DNA of 64,000 nucleotides from Amycolatopsis decaplanina DSM 44594 (GTDB lineage Bacteria; Actinomycetota; Actinomycetes; Mycobacteriales; Pseudonocardiaceae), in NCBI RefSeq assembly GCF_000342005.1, contig NZ_AOHO01000075.1:186001-250000 (forward strand), read 5' to 3'. Positions 35,133-44,308 of the stretch are shown here, in pieces. Below the pieces are notes generated by a model, which searched no databases, was not told the DNA's origin, and worked only from the letters and a program-made list of their open reading frames with translations. A program made the position numbers and the translations under genes. The first letter of the stretch is position 1; each line of letters begins with the position of its first letter.

Positions 35133-35890
35133 AGCATCGGCGATCGCAGGCTGATCGAGGCGGAGCCCGGTCCGCGTCCGGGCTCCAGCGGCAAGGGCGT
35201 GCAACCGCGCACTTTGGAGATCTTCGAGGATCTCGGCATCGCCGAACGTGTGATCGCGGATGGCCGGATGGCCATTCCGATGAACTCAACAGGTGCCGAC
35301 GGCCAGGTGACGCGCGGTGGCGCGATTGTTGCGCGGAGCCTCGGCTCAGCCTCGCCGACCTCCAGACCACCCTCGAGTAGAGAGCGGGCCGGACCGACAT
35401 CCGCATCCACTAACCCGAGTGGACCTCGGTGTGGCGCGCCAACGTCCGTTAACCCGAGTGGACCTCGGTGTGGCGCGCCAACGTCCGTCTGGTCGAGCGC
35501 TACCGCGTCAAGGACGTGTTCCTGGCCGGTGATGCGGCACACGTCCACTAGCCGGTCGGCGGCCAGGGCATGAACACCGGAATCCAAGACGCCCACGATC
35601 TCGCATGGAAATTCGCCGCCGTCGTGAACGACGGCGCTCCGCTCGCCCTGCTCGACTCCTACGAGGCCGAGCGTCGCCCCGTCGGCGCTCACGTCCTCGC
35701 GCTCTCGAACACGCGCCTGGCCGAGACCACCCAGACCGAAGCGGCCCCGGTCGAGCGGGACGCGAGCACGATCCAGCTCGACGTGGGATACGGCGGCTCT
35801 GCCCTGGCGCGCGACGACCGAGTGGCCGTCCGCGCGGGAGACCGCGCCTCCGCACGAAGCCACGCAAAGTGCGCAAATCGGGCATTCTGA
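35133..35890 (+). pseudogene. decayed FAD-dependent aromatic monooxygenase (PheA/TfdB type)
   Basis: Reads IEAEPGPRPGSSGKGVQPRT, EIFEDLGI and later VWRANVRL, KDVFLAGDAAHVH and GMNTGIQDAHDLAWKFAAVV, the landmarks of flavin hydroxylases. The N-terminal GxGxxG domain is missing, most of the middle is deleted, and a TAG (35550-35552) follows the GDAAHVH motif. A 39-base exact tandem duplication lies at 35411-35488. It is a dead gene, possibly a lost tailoring enzyme. Confidence 0.78.
35411..35488 (+). repeat. exact 39-bp tandem duplication
   Basis: Two identical 39-base units (35411-35449 and 35450-35488), each 13 codons, inside the monooxygenase pseudogene. Likely slippage in DNA under no selection. 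Confidence 0.9.
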
Positions 35891-36245
35891 TCGGAGTTCA
35901 TGTCTCTTCTGAATAGTCAAGAATGCGCCAGATCGCTCTGGCGAGCCCGCTCCCGTCGCCAACCCCACCACGCCAGCGAGGAGGCCCGTCAACGCCAGGT
36001 TTCAGGGCAGCGAGGCCGCAGTGAGCTCGCCCGTGGCGCCAAGATGCTGCCTATCAGCCCGGCGAGGAGCTCTGCTCGGCTGGTCCAACCCGATACAGAT
36101 GACATGAGCAGAGGAGCGCCGACCTCGCGCCCACCTCCATACGACGTGCGGCCTGAATGGCAGGGGCCGCCAAGCAGAGTTCACCCGCTGGGTAGCATCC
36201 GGGTATGCCATCACCATTCGAGGGACGTATCCCGCGGGTTGTCGA
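35891..36245. other. gene-free stretch
   Basis: 355 bases with no supportable gene. It probably contains the promoter of the SGNH hydrolase gene. No repeat or RNA structure was noticed. Confidence 0.35.
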
Positions 36246-37004
36246 ATGACCAACCGCTTAGTCTGTCTCGGGGATTCCTTCACCGAGGGTGTCGGCGACG
36301 AGGACCCGTCGTCCCCCAACGGCGTCCGCGGCTGGGCTGACCGCGTCGCGGGCAGCCTCGCGGCCAACCACCCGGACTTCCGCTACGCCAACCTCGCGAT
36401 CCGCGGCAAACTCCTCGGACAGGTCCTCGCGGAGCAACTGGATCCGGCGCTCGCGCTGAACCCGGATCTCGTGACGCTGTACGCCGGCGGCAACGACCTG
36501 ATGCGGCCGAAGGTCGACATCGACGCACTCATCGAGGACTACGACGTCGCGGTCGGCAAAGTCGTCGCCACGGGTGCGCGGGTCATCCTCTTCACCGGTG
36601 TCGACGGGGTCGAAGACGCCTTGTTCCGCAAGATCCGGGGCCGCGTCGCGATCTACAACGAGCATGTCCGTGGCATCGCCGCGCGGCACGGGGCGCTGCT
36701 GGTGGACATGTGGGCCATGCGCCGGCTGCGGGACAGGCGACTGTGGGCGCCGGACCGCCTGCACCTGAACTCCTCGGGACACAACGAGATCGCCATCGCC
36801 GTCCTTGACGCGCTGGGCGAACCGCACAAGCTGACGCCCGCCGTGCTCGGACCGCGACCGCCGCTGAGCCCGCAGGCGCGGCGGACCGAGAATCTCCAGT
36901 GGGGCAAGGAGCACGCTGTCCCGTGGATCAAGCGCAGGCTGCGTGGCGAATCCTCGGGCGACGCGCTCACGCCGAAGCGGCCGACGATGGCCCCCTACGC
37001 CTGA
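36246..37004 (+). CDS. SGNH/GDSL-family hydrolase
   Basis: 252 residues, no signal peptide. Block I is CLGDSFTEG, block III is YAGGNDL and block V is DRLHLNSSGHNEIA, giving a Ser-Asp-His esterase of the SGNH fold. The substrate is unknown; relatives act as lysophospholipases or acyl/acetyl esterases. The end overlaps the convergent TetR gene by ten bases. Confidence 0.9.
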   Translation: MTNRLVCLGDSFTEGVGDEDPSSPNGVRGWADRVAGSLAANHPDFRYANLAIRGKLLGQVLAEQLDPALALNPDLVTLYAGGNDLMRPKVDIDALIEDYDVAVGKVVATGARVILFTGVDGVEDALFRKIRGRVAIYNEHVRGIAARHGALLVDMWAMRRLRDRRLWAPDRLHLNSSGHNEIAIAVLDALGEPHKLTPAVLGPRPPLSPQARRTENLQWGKEHAVPWIKRRLRGESSGDALTPKRPTMAPYA

Positions 37005-37567
37005 CGCGGCCGAAGCCCGTCGAAGAGGATGCAGATCGTCCGGGCCCGAAACTCGGGCCCGGCATGCTCCGCCGCCTTCGCCGTTCCGATGATCACCGCG
37101 ATCAGTTCGTCGACGCCGAGATCGTCGCGGACGTCACCGGTGCCCTGCGCCCGGCTGAGCAGCACGCCGAGAGCGTCCTTCAAGCGGACGCCGATGACGG
37201 ACCCGGCCGACGGCACAGTGACCCCGGCCGCCGACAGGGCTTCGAAATAGGCGTTCTTGGCACCGGCCATCTCGATCCAGCCGGTCAGGAAGCCGAAGAA
37301 CGCGGCGCCCGGGTCGGGCGAGTCGGCGGCCACCGTGGCCTCCGCTTCGTCGACGAAGCGGTGAAGGCGCGCGAAGAGTACCGCTTCCAGCAGCGCTTCT
37401 TTCGTCGGAAAGTGCCGGAACACGGTGCCGACCCCGACACCTGCTTCACGGGCGACTTCTTCGGTCGGCGCACTGGTGCCTTTGGCCGTGAAGACGCGCT
37501 CCGCGGCCTCCAACACCCGTGTGCGGTTACGGCGGGCATCGGCTCGGAGCGGTTTCTCGTCCGTCAC
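36995..37567 (-). CDS. TetR-family transcriptional regulator
   Basis: 190 residues from GTG at 37567. The N-terminal helix-turn-helix (RVLEAAERVFTAKGTSAPTE, then GVGVGTVFRHFPTKEALLEA) is a typical TetR domain, followed by a ligand domain with no assigned effector. It lies downstream of the SRPBCC gene on the same strand with a 50-base gap, so it may be the last gene of that operon or have its own promoter. Confidence 0.88.
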   Translation of the reverse strand: MTDEKPLRADARRNRTRVLEAAERVFTAKGTSAPTEEVAREAGVGVGTVFRHFPTKEALLEAVLFARLHRFVDEAEATVAADSPDPGAAFFGFLTGWIEMAGAKNAYFEALSAAGVTVPSAGSVIGVRLKDALGVLLSRAQGTGDVRDDLGVDELIAVIIGTAKAAEHAGPEFRARTICILFDGLRPRQA

Positions 37568-37617
37568 AGCGGGGATCCTAGACCCGCTGTCGAGGGCCGG
37601 TCCGGCGGCTGGGTCCT

Positions 37618-38055
37618 CTAGTCCGGCATCTCGTCCAATACGCGCGCCAGTGCCTTCGGAACCCCGGTACGCCAGCCGCCGCCCATGATCCGGCGTGACA
37701 TCCGCTGGAATTCGTCTTCCGGGTCGAAGCCCTCGTGGCTGAGGAACAGCCGGGTCCCGCGGCCCTCCGGCTCGAGCCGCCAGGTGACCGTCCACTCTGG
37801 ACCCCAGCTGATGCTGAGCAACCGCTCCGGCTCCACGGCCAGCACCTCGCAGGCGACCGGGCCGCCCGCGAAGCCGGCGGCGGGAACAGGGTCCGCGAGT
37901 AGTTCGAACCGTTGCCCCACAACGGGTTTGATGTCGTTCGGCATGCGCAGCCAGCGTTCCAGCAACTGCGGTTCGGTCAGCGCTCGCCACACCTTGCGCG
38001 GCGGATGCGCCAGGAACTGGTCGACGTGAACCGCCGTCGGATCCTCGTCGTTCAG
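37618..38055 (-). CDS. SRPBCC (AHSA1-type) domain protein
   Basis: 145 residues if started at the CTG at 38055, which overlaps the ArsR stop and has GGAGG at good spacing. A TTG at 38106 is possible but runs deep into the ArsR gene. It shows VDQFLAHPPRKVWRALTEPQ and a TRLFLSHEGFD segment of activator-of-Hsp90-type START-like folds. Such proteins often pair with ArsR regulators. Ligand unknown. Confidence 0.75.
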   Translation of the reverse strand: MNDEDPTAVHVDQFLAHPPRKVWRALTEPQLLERWLRMPNDIKPVVGQRFELLADPVPAAGFAGGPVACEVLAVEPERLLSISWGPEWTVTWRLEPEGRGTRLFLSHEGFDPEDEFQRMSRRIMGGGWRTGVPKALARVLDEMPD

Positions 38056-38369
38056 AAGTCCTCCTCGTCCAGCAGTTCGCGCAGGTTGCCCAGCTTGCCG
38101 CGCCAATATCGCTCGTACGGCGAAAGCCAGTCGGAGACCTCCTGCAGCGGAGCGGCCTCCAGAGAGTAGACGCGATTGCGGCCCTGTCTCTCTTCCCGGA
38201 CGAGCCCAGCCTCACGGAGCACCCGAAGGTGTTCCGACAGACTTGGCCGCCGCATGTCGAACCGTTCGGCGATCTCACCCGCCGCCCGCGGGCCATCGAG
38301 AAGGATGCCCAGCACCTCACGGCGGGCCGGGTTGGCGAGCGCGGCGAAGACGTCGTCGTTGACCGGCAC
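38052..38369 (-). CDS. ArsR-family transcriptional regulator
   Basis: 105 residues from GTG at 38369, coupled to the VOC gene stop as TAGTG. The winged helix is clear: VFAALANPARREVLGILLDG, MRRPSLSEHLRVLREAGLV. No metal-binding ELCVCDL-type cysteine motif is present, so it is unlikely to sense a metal. It probably represses its own VOC-ArsR-SRPBCC operon through the palindrome at 38769-38784. Confidence 0.88.
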   Translation of the reverse strand: MPVNDDVFAALANPARREVLGILLDGPRAAGEIAERFDMRRPSLSEHLRVLREAGLVREERQGRNRVYSLEAAPLQEVSDWLSPYERYWRGKLGNLRELLDEEDF

Positions 38370-38755
38370 TAGCGCGGCCAGTTCCCGTAGCCCGAAGGTT
38401 CGAGTAGCCCCATCGCGTTGCCGTCGGGATCCTTCAGGGACGTCACCCGACCCCACGGCAACTCCTCCGCGTCCTCGATTTCGATGCCCTGGGCGCGAAG
38501 CTCCGCGATGTCGGCATCGACGTCGGTGGTGCTCAACTGGAAGTGCACGCGCGTATCGGAATCCAGCCCGCCGACGGCGCGGTCGACCAGGACGATCCCG
38601 GTCTCCGCCCCCTTGGGGCCGACCATGACGAACGGACCGTGCGGGCCGCTGACTTCGACGAGCAGGTCGAAACCGAGCTTGCCGACGTAGAAGTCCCGCG
38701 CCTTGGCCTGATCGGACACCTGCACGGTGAGGAACTGGATGCGGTCGATGTTCAT
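38369..38755 (-). CDS. VOC-family (glyoxalase/dioxygenase-like) protein
   Basis: 128 residues. RIQFLTVQVSDQAKARDFYV and SLKDPDGNAMGLLEPSG are the two halves of the VOC fold. First gene of the three-gene minus-strand operon. Members bind or modify small molecules or confer resistance; no specific substrate can be named. Confidence 0.87.
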   Translation of the reverse strand: MNIDRIQFLTVQVSDQAKARDFYVGKLGFDLLVEVSGPHGPFVMVGPKGAETGIVLVDRAVGGLDSDTRVHFQLSTTDVDADIAELRAQGIEIEDAEELPWGRVTSLKDPDGNAMGLLEPSGYGNWPR

Positions 38756-38768
38756 GCCCGCAACCTAC

Positions 38769-38784
38769 GTAGGAGATTTCCTAC
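38769..38784. promoter_or_regulatory. operator-like palindrome before the VOC-ArsR-SRPBCC operon
   Basis: GTAGGA-GATT-TCCTAC, a perfect six-base-arm repeat 14 bases before the VOC start codon. The position fits an ArsR operator overlapping the transcription start region. Confidence 0.6.
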
Positions 38785-38894
38785 ATGTCAACCCGGCATC
38801 CCGTACAACCTAGATCTATATTGAGGTCCAGGGTTCGTGACCAGAGCCGCAATGGCTTGAGTTCGCCTATGGACGAACTTTTAGCGTCGTCGGC

Positions 38895-39479
38895 ATGAGC
38901 ACGGAAACCACCACACAGTCCCCCATCCGCCTCGCCGTGATCATCGGCAGCGTCCGGCACGAACGCTTCGCCGACGCCATCACGGGCTGGCTGCTGACCG
39001 AACTCGCCGCGATCGACAGCCTGGAGGTCGACCCGATCGACCTCGCCGACATCGATCTGCCGTTGCGGGGAACACGCCCCGGCGGCACCGAGACGGTGAT
39101 CAGCGGGAGGCTGCACGCGGCCGACGCCTACCTCGTCGTCACCCCCGAGTACAACCACAGTTTCCCGGCGGCGCTGAAGAACGCGATCGACTGGCACTTC
39201 ACCGAGTGGGCGTACAAGCCCGTCGCGTTCGTCGGCTACGGCGCGGGATCAGGCGGCATCCGCGCGGTCGAGCAACTGCGGCTGATCTTCCCCGAACTGA
39301 GGGCCACCACCATCCGCGACGCGGTGCTGCTGAGCGCTCCGTGGACCCGTCTCGGCCCGAACGGGTACGAGGGCACCGAAGGCGAGCGCGGCGCGCTGGC
39401 CGCGACGATGACCGAGTTGGGCTGGTGGGCCCGCACCCTGCGCGCCGGACGCGTCGCGGAGCGGGTGAGTGCGGCATGA
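38895..39479 (+). CDS. NADPH-dependent FMN reductase family protein
   Basis: 194 residues. IIGSVRHERFAD is the flavin-phosphate loop and TPEYNHSFPAALKNAIDW is the family signature. It reduces FMN or quinones with NADPH. First gene of an operon with an MFS exporter and a MerR regulator (ATGA overlaps), suggesting a response to redox-active drugs or electrophiles. Confidence 0.9.
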   Translation: MSTETTTQSPIRLAVIIGSVRHERFADAITGWLLTELAAIDSLEVDPIDLADIDLPLRGTRPGGTETVISGRLHAADAYLVVTPEYNHSFPAALKNAIDWHFTEWAYKPVAFVGYGAGSGGIRAVEQLRLIFPELRATTIRDAVLLSAPWTRLGPNGYEGTEGERGALAATMTELGWWARTLRAGRVAERVSAA

Positions 39480-40924
39480 ACCGCCTGACCGGACGAGAAC
39501 TGCGCATCGCGGCGGTGATCGCACTCGGCGGCTTGATGGCCGTTCTCGACACCACGATCGTCGCCGTCGCCCTGCCGCGGTTCATGACGACCTTCTCCGC
39601 GTCGCTCACCACGATCCAGTGGATCGCGACCGCCTACGCGCTCGGCATGGTCGCCGCGATGCCGCTCGCGGCGACCTTCGCGCAACGATGGGGAGCGCGC
39701 CGGGTGTACCTGGCCGCGCTGCTCGTGTTCGCGGCGGCGTCCGCTGCCGCCGGAGCCGCCGGGGATCTGGGCTGGCTGATCGCCGCCCGCGCGGCGCAGG
39801 GCCTCGCCGGCGGCCTGATCAACCCCTTGGGGATGACCATCGGTTTCGGCGCGGTGGCCCCGGAACGCCGGAGCCGGATGACCACGATCACCGGTCTTCC
39901 CTTGCTGATCGGGCCGATCCTCGGCCCGCTGCTCGGCGGAATCCTGCTGGACGTCCTGTCATGGCGGGCACTGTTGTTCATCACCGTTCCGCCCGCCCTG
40001 CTCGCCGTCGTGGGCGTGCTGTGCTGGGTGCCCGCCGACACCCCGTCGGCGGAACGCACCCCGATCGATGTCGCCGGCGGTCTGCTTCTCGTCCCCGGCG
40101 TCGTCGCGGTGGCGTACGGATTCAGCGAAGAGACGATCGGCGTGGACGTCCGGATGGCGATCGTCGCCGCCGGACTGGCACTCATAGCCGTGTTCACGCG
40201 TCGTTCGTGGCGTCATCCCGCACCACTGCTGAACGTCCGGCTCATGCGTGACCGGACGTTCGGGCGCAACGCCGCCGTCCTCGTGCTGTACGCCGCGCCG
40301 TACTTCGGCTCGATGTTGCTGATGCCGGCCTATATCCAGGTGATCCGCGGCGACTCGGCGCTGATCAGCGCGGTGATGATGGTGCCGGGCACGATCGGGA
40401 TGGGCATCAGCATCCAGCTCGCCGCCCGCCTCCTGGAACGCTTCGGCCCGCGGATCGTCGTCGGGACCGGGCTGAGCCTGGCGATCGCCTCGACCGCTCT
40501 GACCGTGCTCGTCCTCACGCCGGATACTCCGTACACAACGCTGGCGATATTGGGAGTACTCCAGGGGGCGGGTACCGGAGCGATCATGATGCCCACCATC
40601 GTGAGCGCGGGCCGCGACCTGCACGGGCCGGACCTCGCATCCGGTTCCGCGATCCTCCCCTTGGCCAGCACCATCGCGAGCGCGGTCGGCACCGCGGCGG
40701 TGAGCGCGGTGTTCACCGGTTTGATAGCGGCAGCCACCGCGGGGCGGGGTCTGGCCGCGCTGAACGATCCGTCGGCGGGTTCGGCGCTCACCGGGGAGAT
40801 CGTCGACGCGTATCGTCTGACTCTCATCGGTGTCCTCGCCCTCATGGTGCTCGCCCTGGTGGTCAGGCTGGGGACCCGGCCCGCCCCGGCAACGAAACCG
40901 ACCACGGTACGGAGCACGGCATGA
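39476..40924 (+). CDS. MFS drug-efflux transporter (DHA2, 14 TM type)
   Basis: 482 residues, about 14 membrane segments. LDTTIVAVALPRF (motif D1) and GRRVYL-like GARRVYLAALLVF (motif A region) are visible, with GPILGPLLGGILLD as motif C of antiporters. Likely proton-driven export of a drug or metabolite sensed by the MerR protein downstream. Confidence 0.9.
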   Translation: MNRLTGRELRIAAVIALGGLMAVLDTTIVAVALPRFMTTFSASLTTIQWIATAYALGMVAAMPLAATFAQRWGARRVYLAALLVFAAASAAAGAAGDLGWLIAARAAQGLAGGLINPLGMTIGFGAVAPERRSRMTTITGLPLLIGPILGPLLGGILLDVLSWRALLFITVPPALLAVVGVLCWVPADTPSAERTPIDVAGGLLLVPGVVAVAYGFSEETIGVDVRMAIVAAGLALIAVFTRRSWRHPAPLLNVRLMRDRTFGRNAAVLVLYAAPYFGSMLLMPAYIQVIRGDSALISAVMMVPGTIGMGISIQLAARLLERFGPRIVVGTGLSLAIASTALTVLVLTPDTPYTTLAILGVLQGAGTGAIMMPTIVSAGRDLHGPDLASGSAILPLASTIASAVGTAAVSAVFTGLIAAATAGRGLAALNDPSAGSALTGEIVDAYRLTLIGVLALMVLALVVRLGTRPAPATKPTTVRSTA

Positions 40925-41295
40925 CGACGTCGACACGAACCCCGCTCGATGCCCGGCTGACCGTCAGCGAGGTCGCGAGAAAGGCCAGGGTCTCGGCCAA
41001 CGCCGTCCGGTACTACGAGCGCTACGGTGTCATCACCGCCGAGCGCACCGCGGGCAACGCACGCCGGTTCACGGTCGACGCCATCTGCCGCATCCGGCTC
41101 GCGGTCGCCGCCCAACGGGTCGGACTCAGCCTCGCCGAAAGCGCGGAGATCCTGGCCGAGATCCCGCCGATGTCCCCCGATCTCGAGCAGTGGGCGCGCG
41201 CCGGGCAACGGCTCGTCGACGCCGGGCAGGCCCGCATCGCCGAGCTCGCCTCCGTGGTCGACGAGTACCGGACGCTCGATTTCCTCAGGAGCTGA
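40921..41295 (+). CDS. MerR-family transcriptional regulator
   Basis: 124 residues, ATGA overlap with the exporter gene. The N-terminal wing-helix VSEVARKARVSANAVRYYER is characteristic. The C-terminal region has no cysteine cluster, so an organic ligand is more likely than a metal. It probably controls its own operon from the spaced promoter upstream of 38895. Confidence 0.88.
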   Translation: MTTSTRTPLDARLTVSEVARKARVSANAVRYYERYGVITAERTAGNARRFTVDAICRIRLAVAAQRVGLSLAESAEILAEIPPMSPDLEQWARAGQRLVDAGQARIAELASVVDEYRTLDFLRS

Positions 41296-41321
41296 ACGGT
41301 CCTTCCGCCGTTTCCGACCTT

Positions 41322-41370
41322 GATCAACGGAGGATCCGGGACACTCAACGTCCCCGATCCTCCGTTGATC
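41322..41370. terminator. bidirectional hairpin after the MerR operon
   Basis: 21-base arms with a single mismatch around a seven-base loop, 27 bases after the MerR stop and before the convergent SPFH gene. Confidence 0.75.
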
Positions 41371-41419
41371 GAGGTCGTGCCACTCACGACCAGCTGGCCG
41401 GAACCCCGTAAAGACACAA

Positions 41420-41451
41420 GAGAGGGTCGTCCCGCACGGGACGACCCTCTC
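41420..41451. terminator. perfect hairpin after the SPFH gene
   Basis: 14-base arms (GAGAGGGTCGTCCC and complement) around a four-base loop, just downstream of the minus-strand SPFH gene end. A compact, strong terminator. Confidence 0.8.
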
Positions 41452-41463
41452 TCATGTCCATGT

Positions 41464-42822
41464 TCAGCGCTGCGGCGGCGGACCACCCTGCGGACCGCCG
41501 AACGGCCCCTGCTGCGGGAACGGGCCACTGCCCGGCCCCTGCGACGGCGGTCCCTGGTGCGGGCCGCCTTGCGGACCGGCGGGCGGCTGCGGCAGCCGGG
41601 AGGGCGGCGGAACCTGCTGCCGCGGGGGCTCCGGGGCCGCCTCCGGCTCAGGAGCCGGCGCGGCCTTGGGAACCTGACGCGGAGCGGGCGGCTCCTGCCG
41701 CGGCGTGGCGACACCCAGCGCCGGAACTTCCTTGCGCGCCACGGCTTCCGCGGCCGCGACGGCCTCGGCGACCTTCGGGTCGCTTGAAGTGTCGAACCAG
41801 CCCTGGACCTCTTCGTCCTCCAGATCCGGCTTCTCGACAAGGTCTTCCTTCGGCGGCTCGTAGCGGAACACGCCGTCGTCGCCAGGGGCGCCGAGCGCGC
41901 GGGCGAAGCCCTCCAGGGCCTTGCCGTAGTCGCTCGGGATCATCCAGACCTTGTTCGCGTCGCCCTGCGCCATCTGCGGCAGGGTCTGCAGGTACTGGTA
42001 CGCCAAGACCTCGGGCGTGGGACGTCCGGCCTTGATCGCCGCGAAGACCTTCTCGATGGCCTTCGCCTGACCCTGCGCCTGCAGGTACCGAGCGGCACGC
42101 TCACCCTGTGCTCGCAGGATCCGCGACTGCCGCTCCGCCTCCGCGCTCAGGATCGCCGCCTGCTTGGCACCTTCGGCCGCGAGGATCTGGCTCTGCTTCT
42201 GACCTTCCGCGGTCTTGATCGCCGATTCACGCTGACCTTCGGCGGTCAGGATCATCGCGCGCTTCTCACGGTCGGCGCGCATCTGCTTCTCCATCGAGTC
42301 CTGGATGGAGGGCGGCGGGTCGATCGCCTTCAGCTCGACCCGGGCGACGCGGATGCCCCAGCGGCCGGTGGCCTCGTCGAGCACGCCACGCAGCTGGCTG
42401 TTGATCGAGTCGCGCGAGGTCAGCGTCTGCTCGAGGCTCATGCCACCGACGACGTTACGCAGGGTCGTGGTGGTCAGCTGCTCGACACCGACGATGTAGT
42501 TCGAGATCTCGTAGACCGCGGCCCGCGAGTCGGTGACCTGGAAGTACACGACCGTGTCGATGGACACCGTCAGGTTGTCCTCGGTGATCACGGGCTGGGG
42601 CGGGAACGAGACGACCTGCTCGCGGAGGTCGATCCGCGCCCGCACCTTGTCCAGGAAGGGCACCAGAAACGTCAGGCCGGGAGAAGCCACCGTCCGGAAC
42701 CGGCCCAGCCGTTCGATCACGGCTGACTGCGCCTGCGGCACCACCATGATCGCCTTGACCACCACGACGACCACGAACAACGCGAGCAGTCCGACGACGA
42801 TGAACACCACTGTCTCTGACAA
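41464..42822 (-). CDS. SPFH/Band-7 (stomatin-like) membrane protein
   Basis: 452 residues. One N-terminal membrane segment (VVFIVVGLLALFVVVVVV), the Band-7 domain (RFRTVASPGLTFLVPFLDKV, then QVVSFPPQPVITEDNLTVSI), a charged coiled-coil region of repeated AEGQ/AEGAK units, and a proline/glutamine/glycine-rich tail of ~90 residues. Such proteins form rings or microdomains with NfeD partners, and the NfeD gene lies 46 bases upstream on the same strand. Confidence 0.9.
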   Translation of the reverse strand: MSETVVFIVVGLLALFVVVVVVKAIMVVPQAQSAVIERLGRFRTVASPGLTFLVPFLDKVRARIDLREQVVSFPPQPVITEDNLTVSIDTVVYFQVTDSRAAVYEISNYIVGVEQLTTTTLRNVVGGMSLEQTLTSRDSINSQLRGVLDEATGRWGIRVARVELKAIDPPPSIQDSMEKQMRADREKRAMILTAEGQRESAIKTAEGQKQSQILAAEGAKQAAILSAEAERQSRILRAQGERAARYLQAQGQAKAIEKVFAAIKAGRPTPEVLAYQYLQTLPQMAQGDANKVWMIPSDYGKALEGFARALGAPGDDGVFRYEPPKEDLVEKPDLEDEEVQGWFDTSSDPKVAEAVAAAEAVARKEVPALGVATPRQEPPAPRQVPKAAPAPEPEAAPEPPRQQVPPPSRLPQPPAGPQGGPHQGPPSQGPGSGPFPQQGPFGGPQGGPPPQR

Positions 42823-42868
42823 CTACCTTCCCCTTACGTAGAAACCTGTTGCGGTGCGGCCATCCGGC

Positions 42869-43300
42869 TCACACGTCGGCCGAGACGACCGCCGTGGCGC
42901 CCGAGATCTCGACGACCGTCACCGATGTCCCCGGGGCGATCGGTTCCCCTTCGGTCATGCTCCGTGCCGACCAGACGTCACCGGCCAGCTTCACCTGGCC
43001 CGCATCGCCGTCCACTGTGGACACTACTACCGCTCGCGCGCCGATCAGCGCGTCGGTGTTGGTCTTGATGTCCGGTCCCGCGAGGAACCGGCGTTTGAGG
43101 GTCGGGCGGACGAGGACGAGCATCCCGACCGAGGCGACGGCGAACACCGCGACGTCGATGAACGGGTTTCCGGTCAAGGCGGCCGAGCCCGCCCCGAACA
43201 GGGCTCCGACACCGACCATGAGCAGGAACAGATCACCCGAGAGCAGCTCGGCGATGATCAAGAGAATGCCGGCGATCAGCCAGATGAGAGCGCCTGTCAT
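42869..43300 (-). CDS. NfeD-family membrane protein
   Basis: 143 residues: three membrane segments followed by a C-terminal OB-fold (IGARAVVVSTVDGDAGQVKL, then GTSVTVVEISGATAVV). NfeD proteins partner with SPFH proteins, consistent with the adjacent gene. Confidence 0.88.
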   Translation of the reverse strand: MTGALIWLIAGILLIIAELLSGDLFLLMVGVGALFGAGSAALTGNPFIDVAVFAVASVGMLVLVRPTLKRRFLAGPDIKTNTDALIGARAVVVSTVDGDAGQVKLAGDVWSARSMTEGEPIAPGTSVTVVEISGATAVVSADV

Positions 43301-43395
43301 GCGCTCATGCTCCCAGATCGCGCCGATTCATACCGAAGAAGCGAAACCGACGTGACCGATGCGTGACCTTGCGTGACCCCACGCAAACCGGGCAT

Positions 43396-44211
43396 TCAGG
43401 GCTCCTCGCCTGGATCGGAGACGAAGTCGATGAGTCGTTCCACCGCTCCGATCAGCGGCGTTTCCAGATCCCGGTAGCTGCTGACCGCCGCCAGGATCCG
43501 CTGCCAGCCCTCCCACGGCTCACCCCAGCCGAGCGCGTCGCAGACGCCCTGTTTCCACTCCGTGCCGCGCGGGATCGCCGGCCAGGCACGGATGCCGACG
43601 ACCGACGGCTTCACGGCCTCCCAGATGTCGATGTACGGATGTCCCGTGATCAGCACGTTCTCGTCGCGGACCGCGTCGACGATCCGGGACTCCTTGCTGC
43701 CCGCGACCAGATGGTCGACCAGTACACCGAGGCGACGACCGGGTCCGGTGCCGAATTCGCCGATGCGGTCGGACAGCACATCCACCCCATCGAGTGGTTC
43801 CACCACCACGCCTTCGACCCGCAGATCGTGTCCCCAGACCCGTTCGACGAGTTCGGCGTCGTGCTTGCCCTCCACCCAGATGCGCGAATCGCGGGCGACC
43901 CGGGCCTTGAGCCCCTGGACCTGGACCGACCCGGACGCGGAGATCCGCCGGGCGGGGGTCTTCGGGGCCGCCTTCGCCGGTACCAGCGTGACCGGTTTGC
44001 CCTCGAGCAGGAAACCCGCCGGGTTCAGCGGGAACACGCGGTGCTTACCGTGCCGGTCTTCGAGGACGACATTTCCGTACTCGATCTTCACGACGGCACC
44101 GCAATAGCCGCTGGCCGGGTCTTCGACCACGAGCCCCGGTTCCGCGGGCACCTCGGGGATCTTCCGCTTGCGCGGGCCGGACAACACGTCGTCGTACGAA
44201 TGGGAGCGCAC
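43396..44211 (-). CDS. DUF3097 family protein
   Basis: 271 residues. GYCGAVVKIEYGNVVLEDRH and RIWVEGKHDAELVERVWGHD match an actinobacterial conserved family with a toprim-like WVEGKxDAE motif. A nucleic-acid or nucleotide role is only inferred. Separate transcription from its neighbours is likely. Confidence 0.8.
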   Translation of the reverse strand: MRSHSYDDVLSGPRKRKIPEVPAEPGLVVEDPASGYCGAVVKIEYGNVVLEDRHGKHRVFPLNPAGFLLEGKPVTLVPAKAAPKTPARRISASGSVQVQGLKARVARDSRIWVEGKHDAELVERVWGHDLRVEGVVVEPLDGVDVLSDRIGEFGTGPGRRLGVLVDHLVAGSKESRIVDAVRDENVLITGHPYIDIWEAVKPSVVGIRAWPAIPRGTEWKQGVCDALGWGEPWEGWQRILAAVSSYRDLETPLIGAVERLIDFVSDPGEEP

Positions 44212-44308
44212 GGCGGTCGACGCTATCGGTGCCCGAGGTCAGCGTCTCCCCGCCACGCCGGTCAGGCGGCCATCCGCCGCCCTGCCGACGTCGATCGCGG
44301 ACTCAGGT

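Noticed and set aside
34354..35154. Plus-strand open frame of 266 codons
   Set aside because: Low-complexity translation without ribosome site; antisense to the secreted protein gene.
35411..35488. CRISPR-like repeat
   Set aside because: Only two adjacent units without spacers inside a protein pseudogene.
37618..38106. TTG-started longer SRPBCC reading frame
   Set aside because: It would overlap 55 bases of the ArsR gene; the CTG at the ArsR stop has a better ribosome site.
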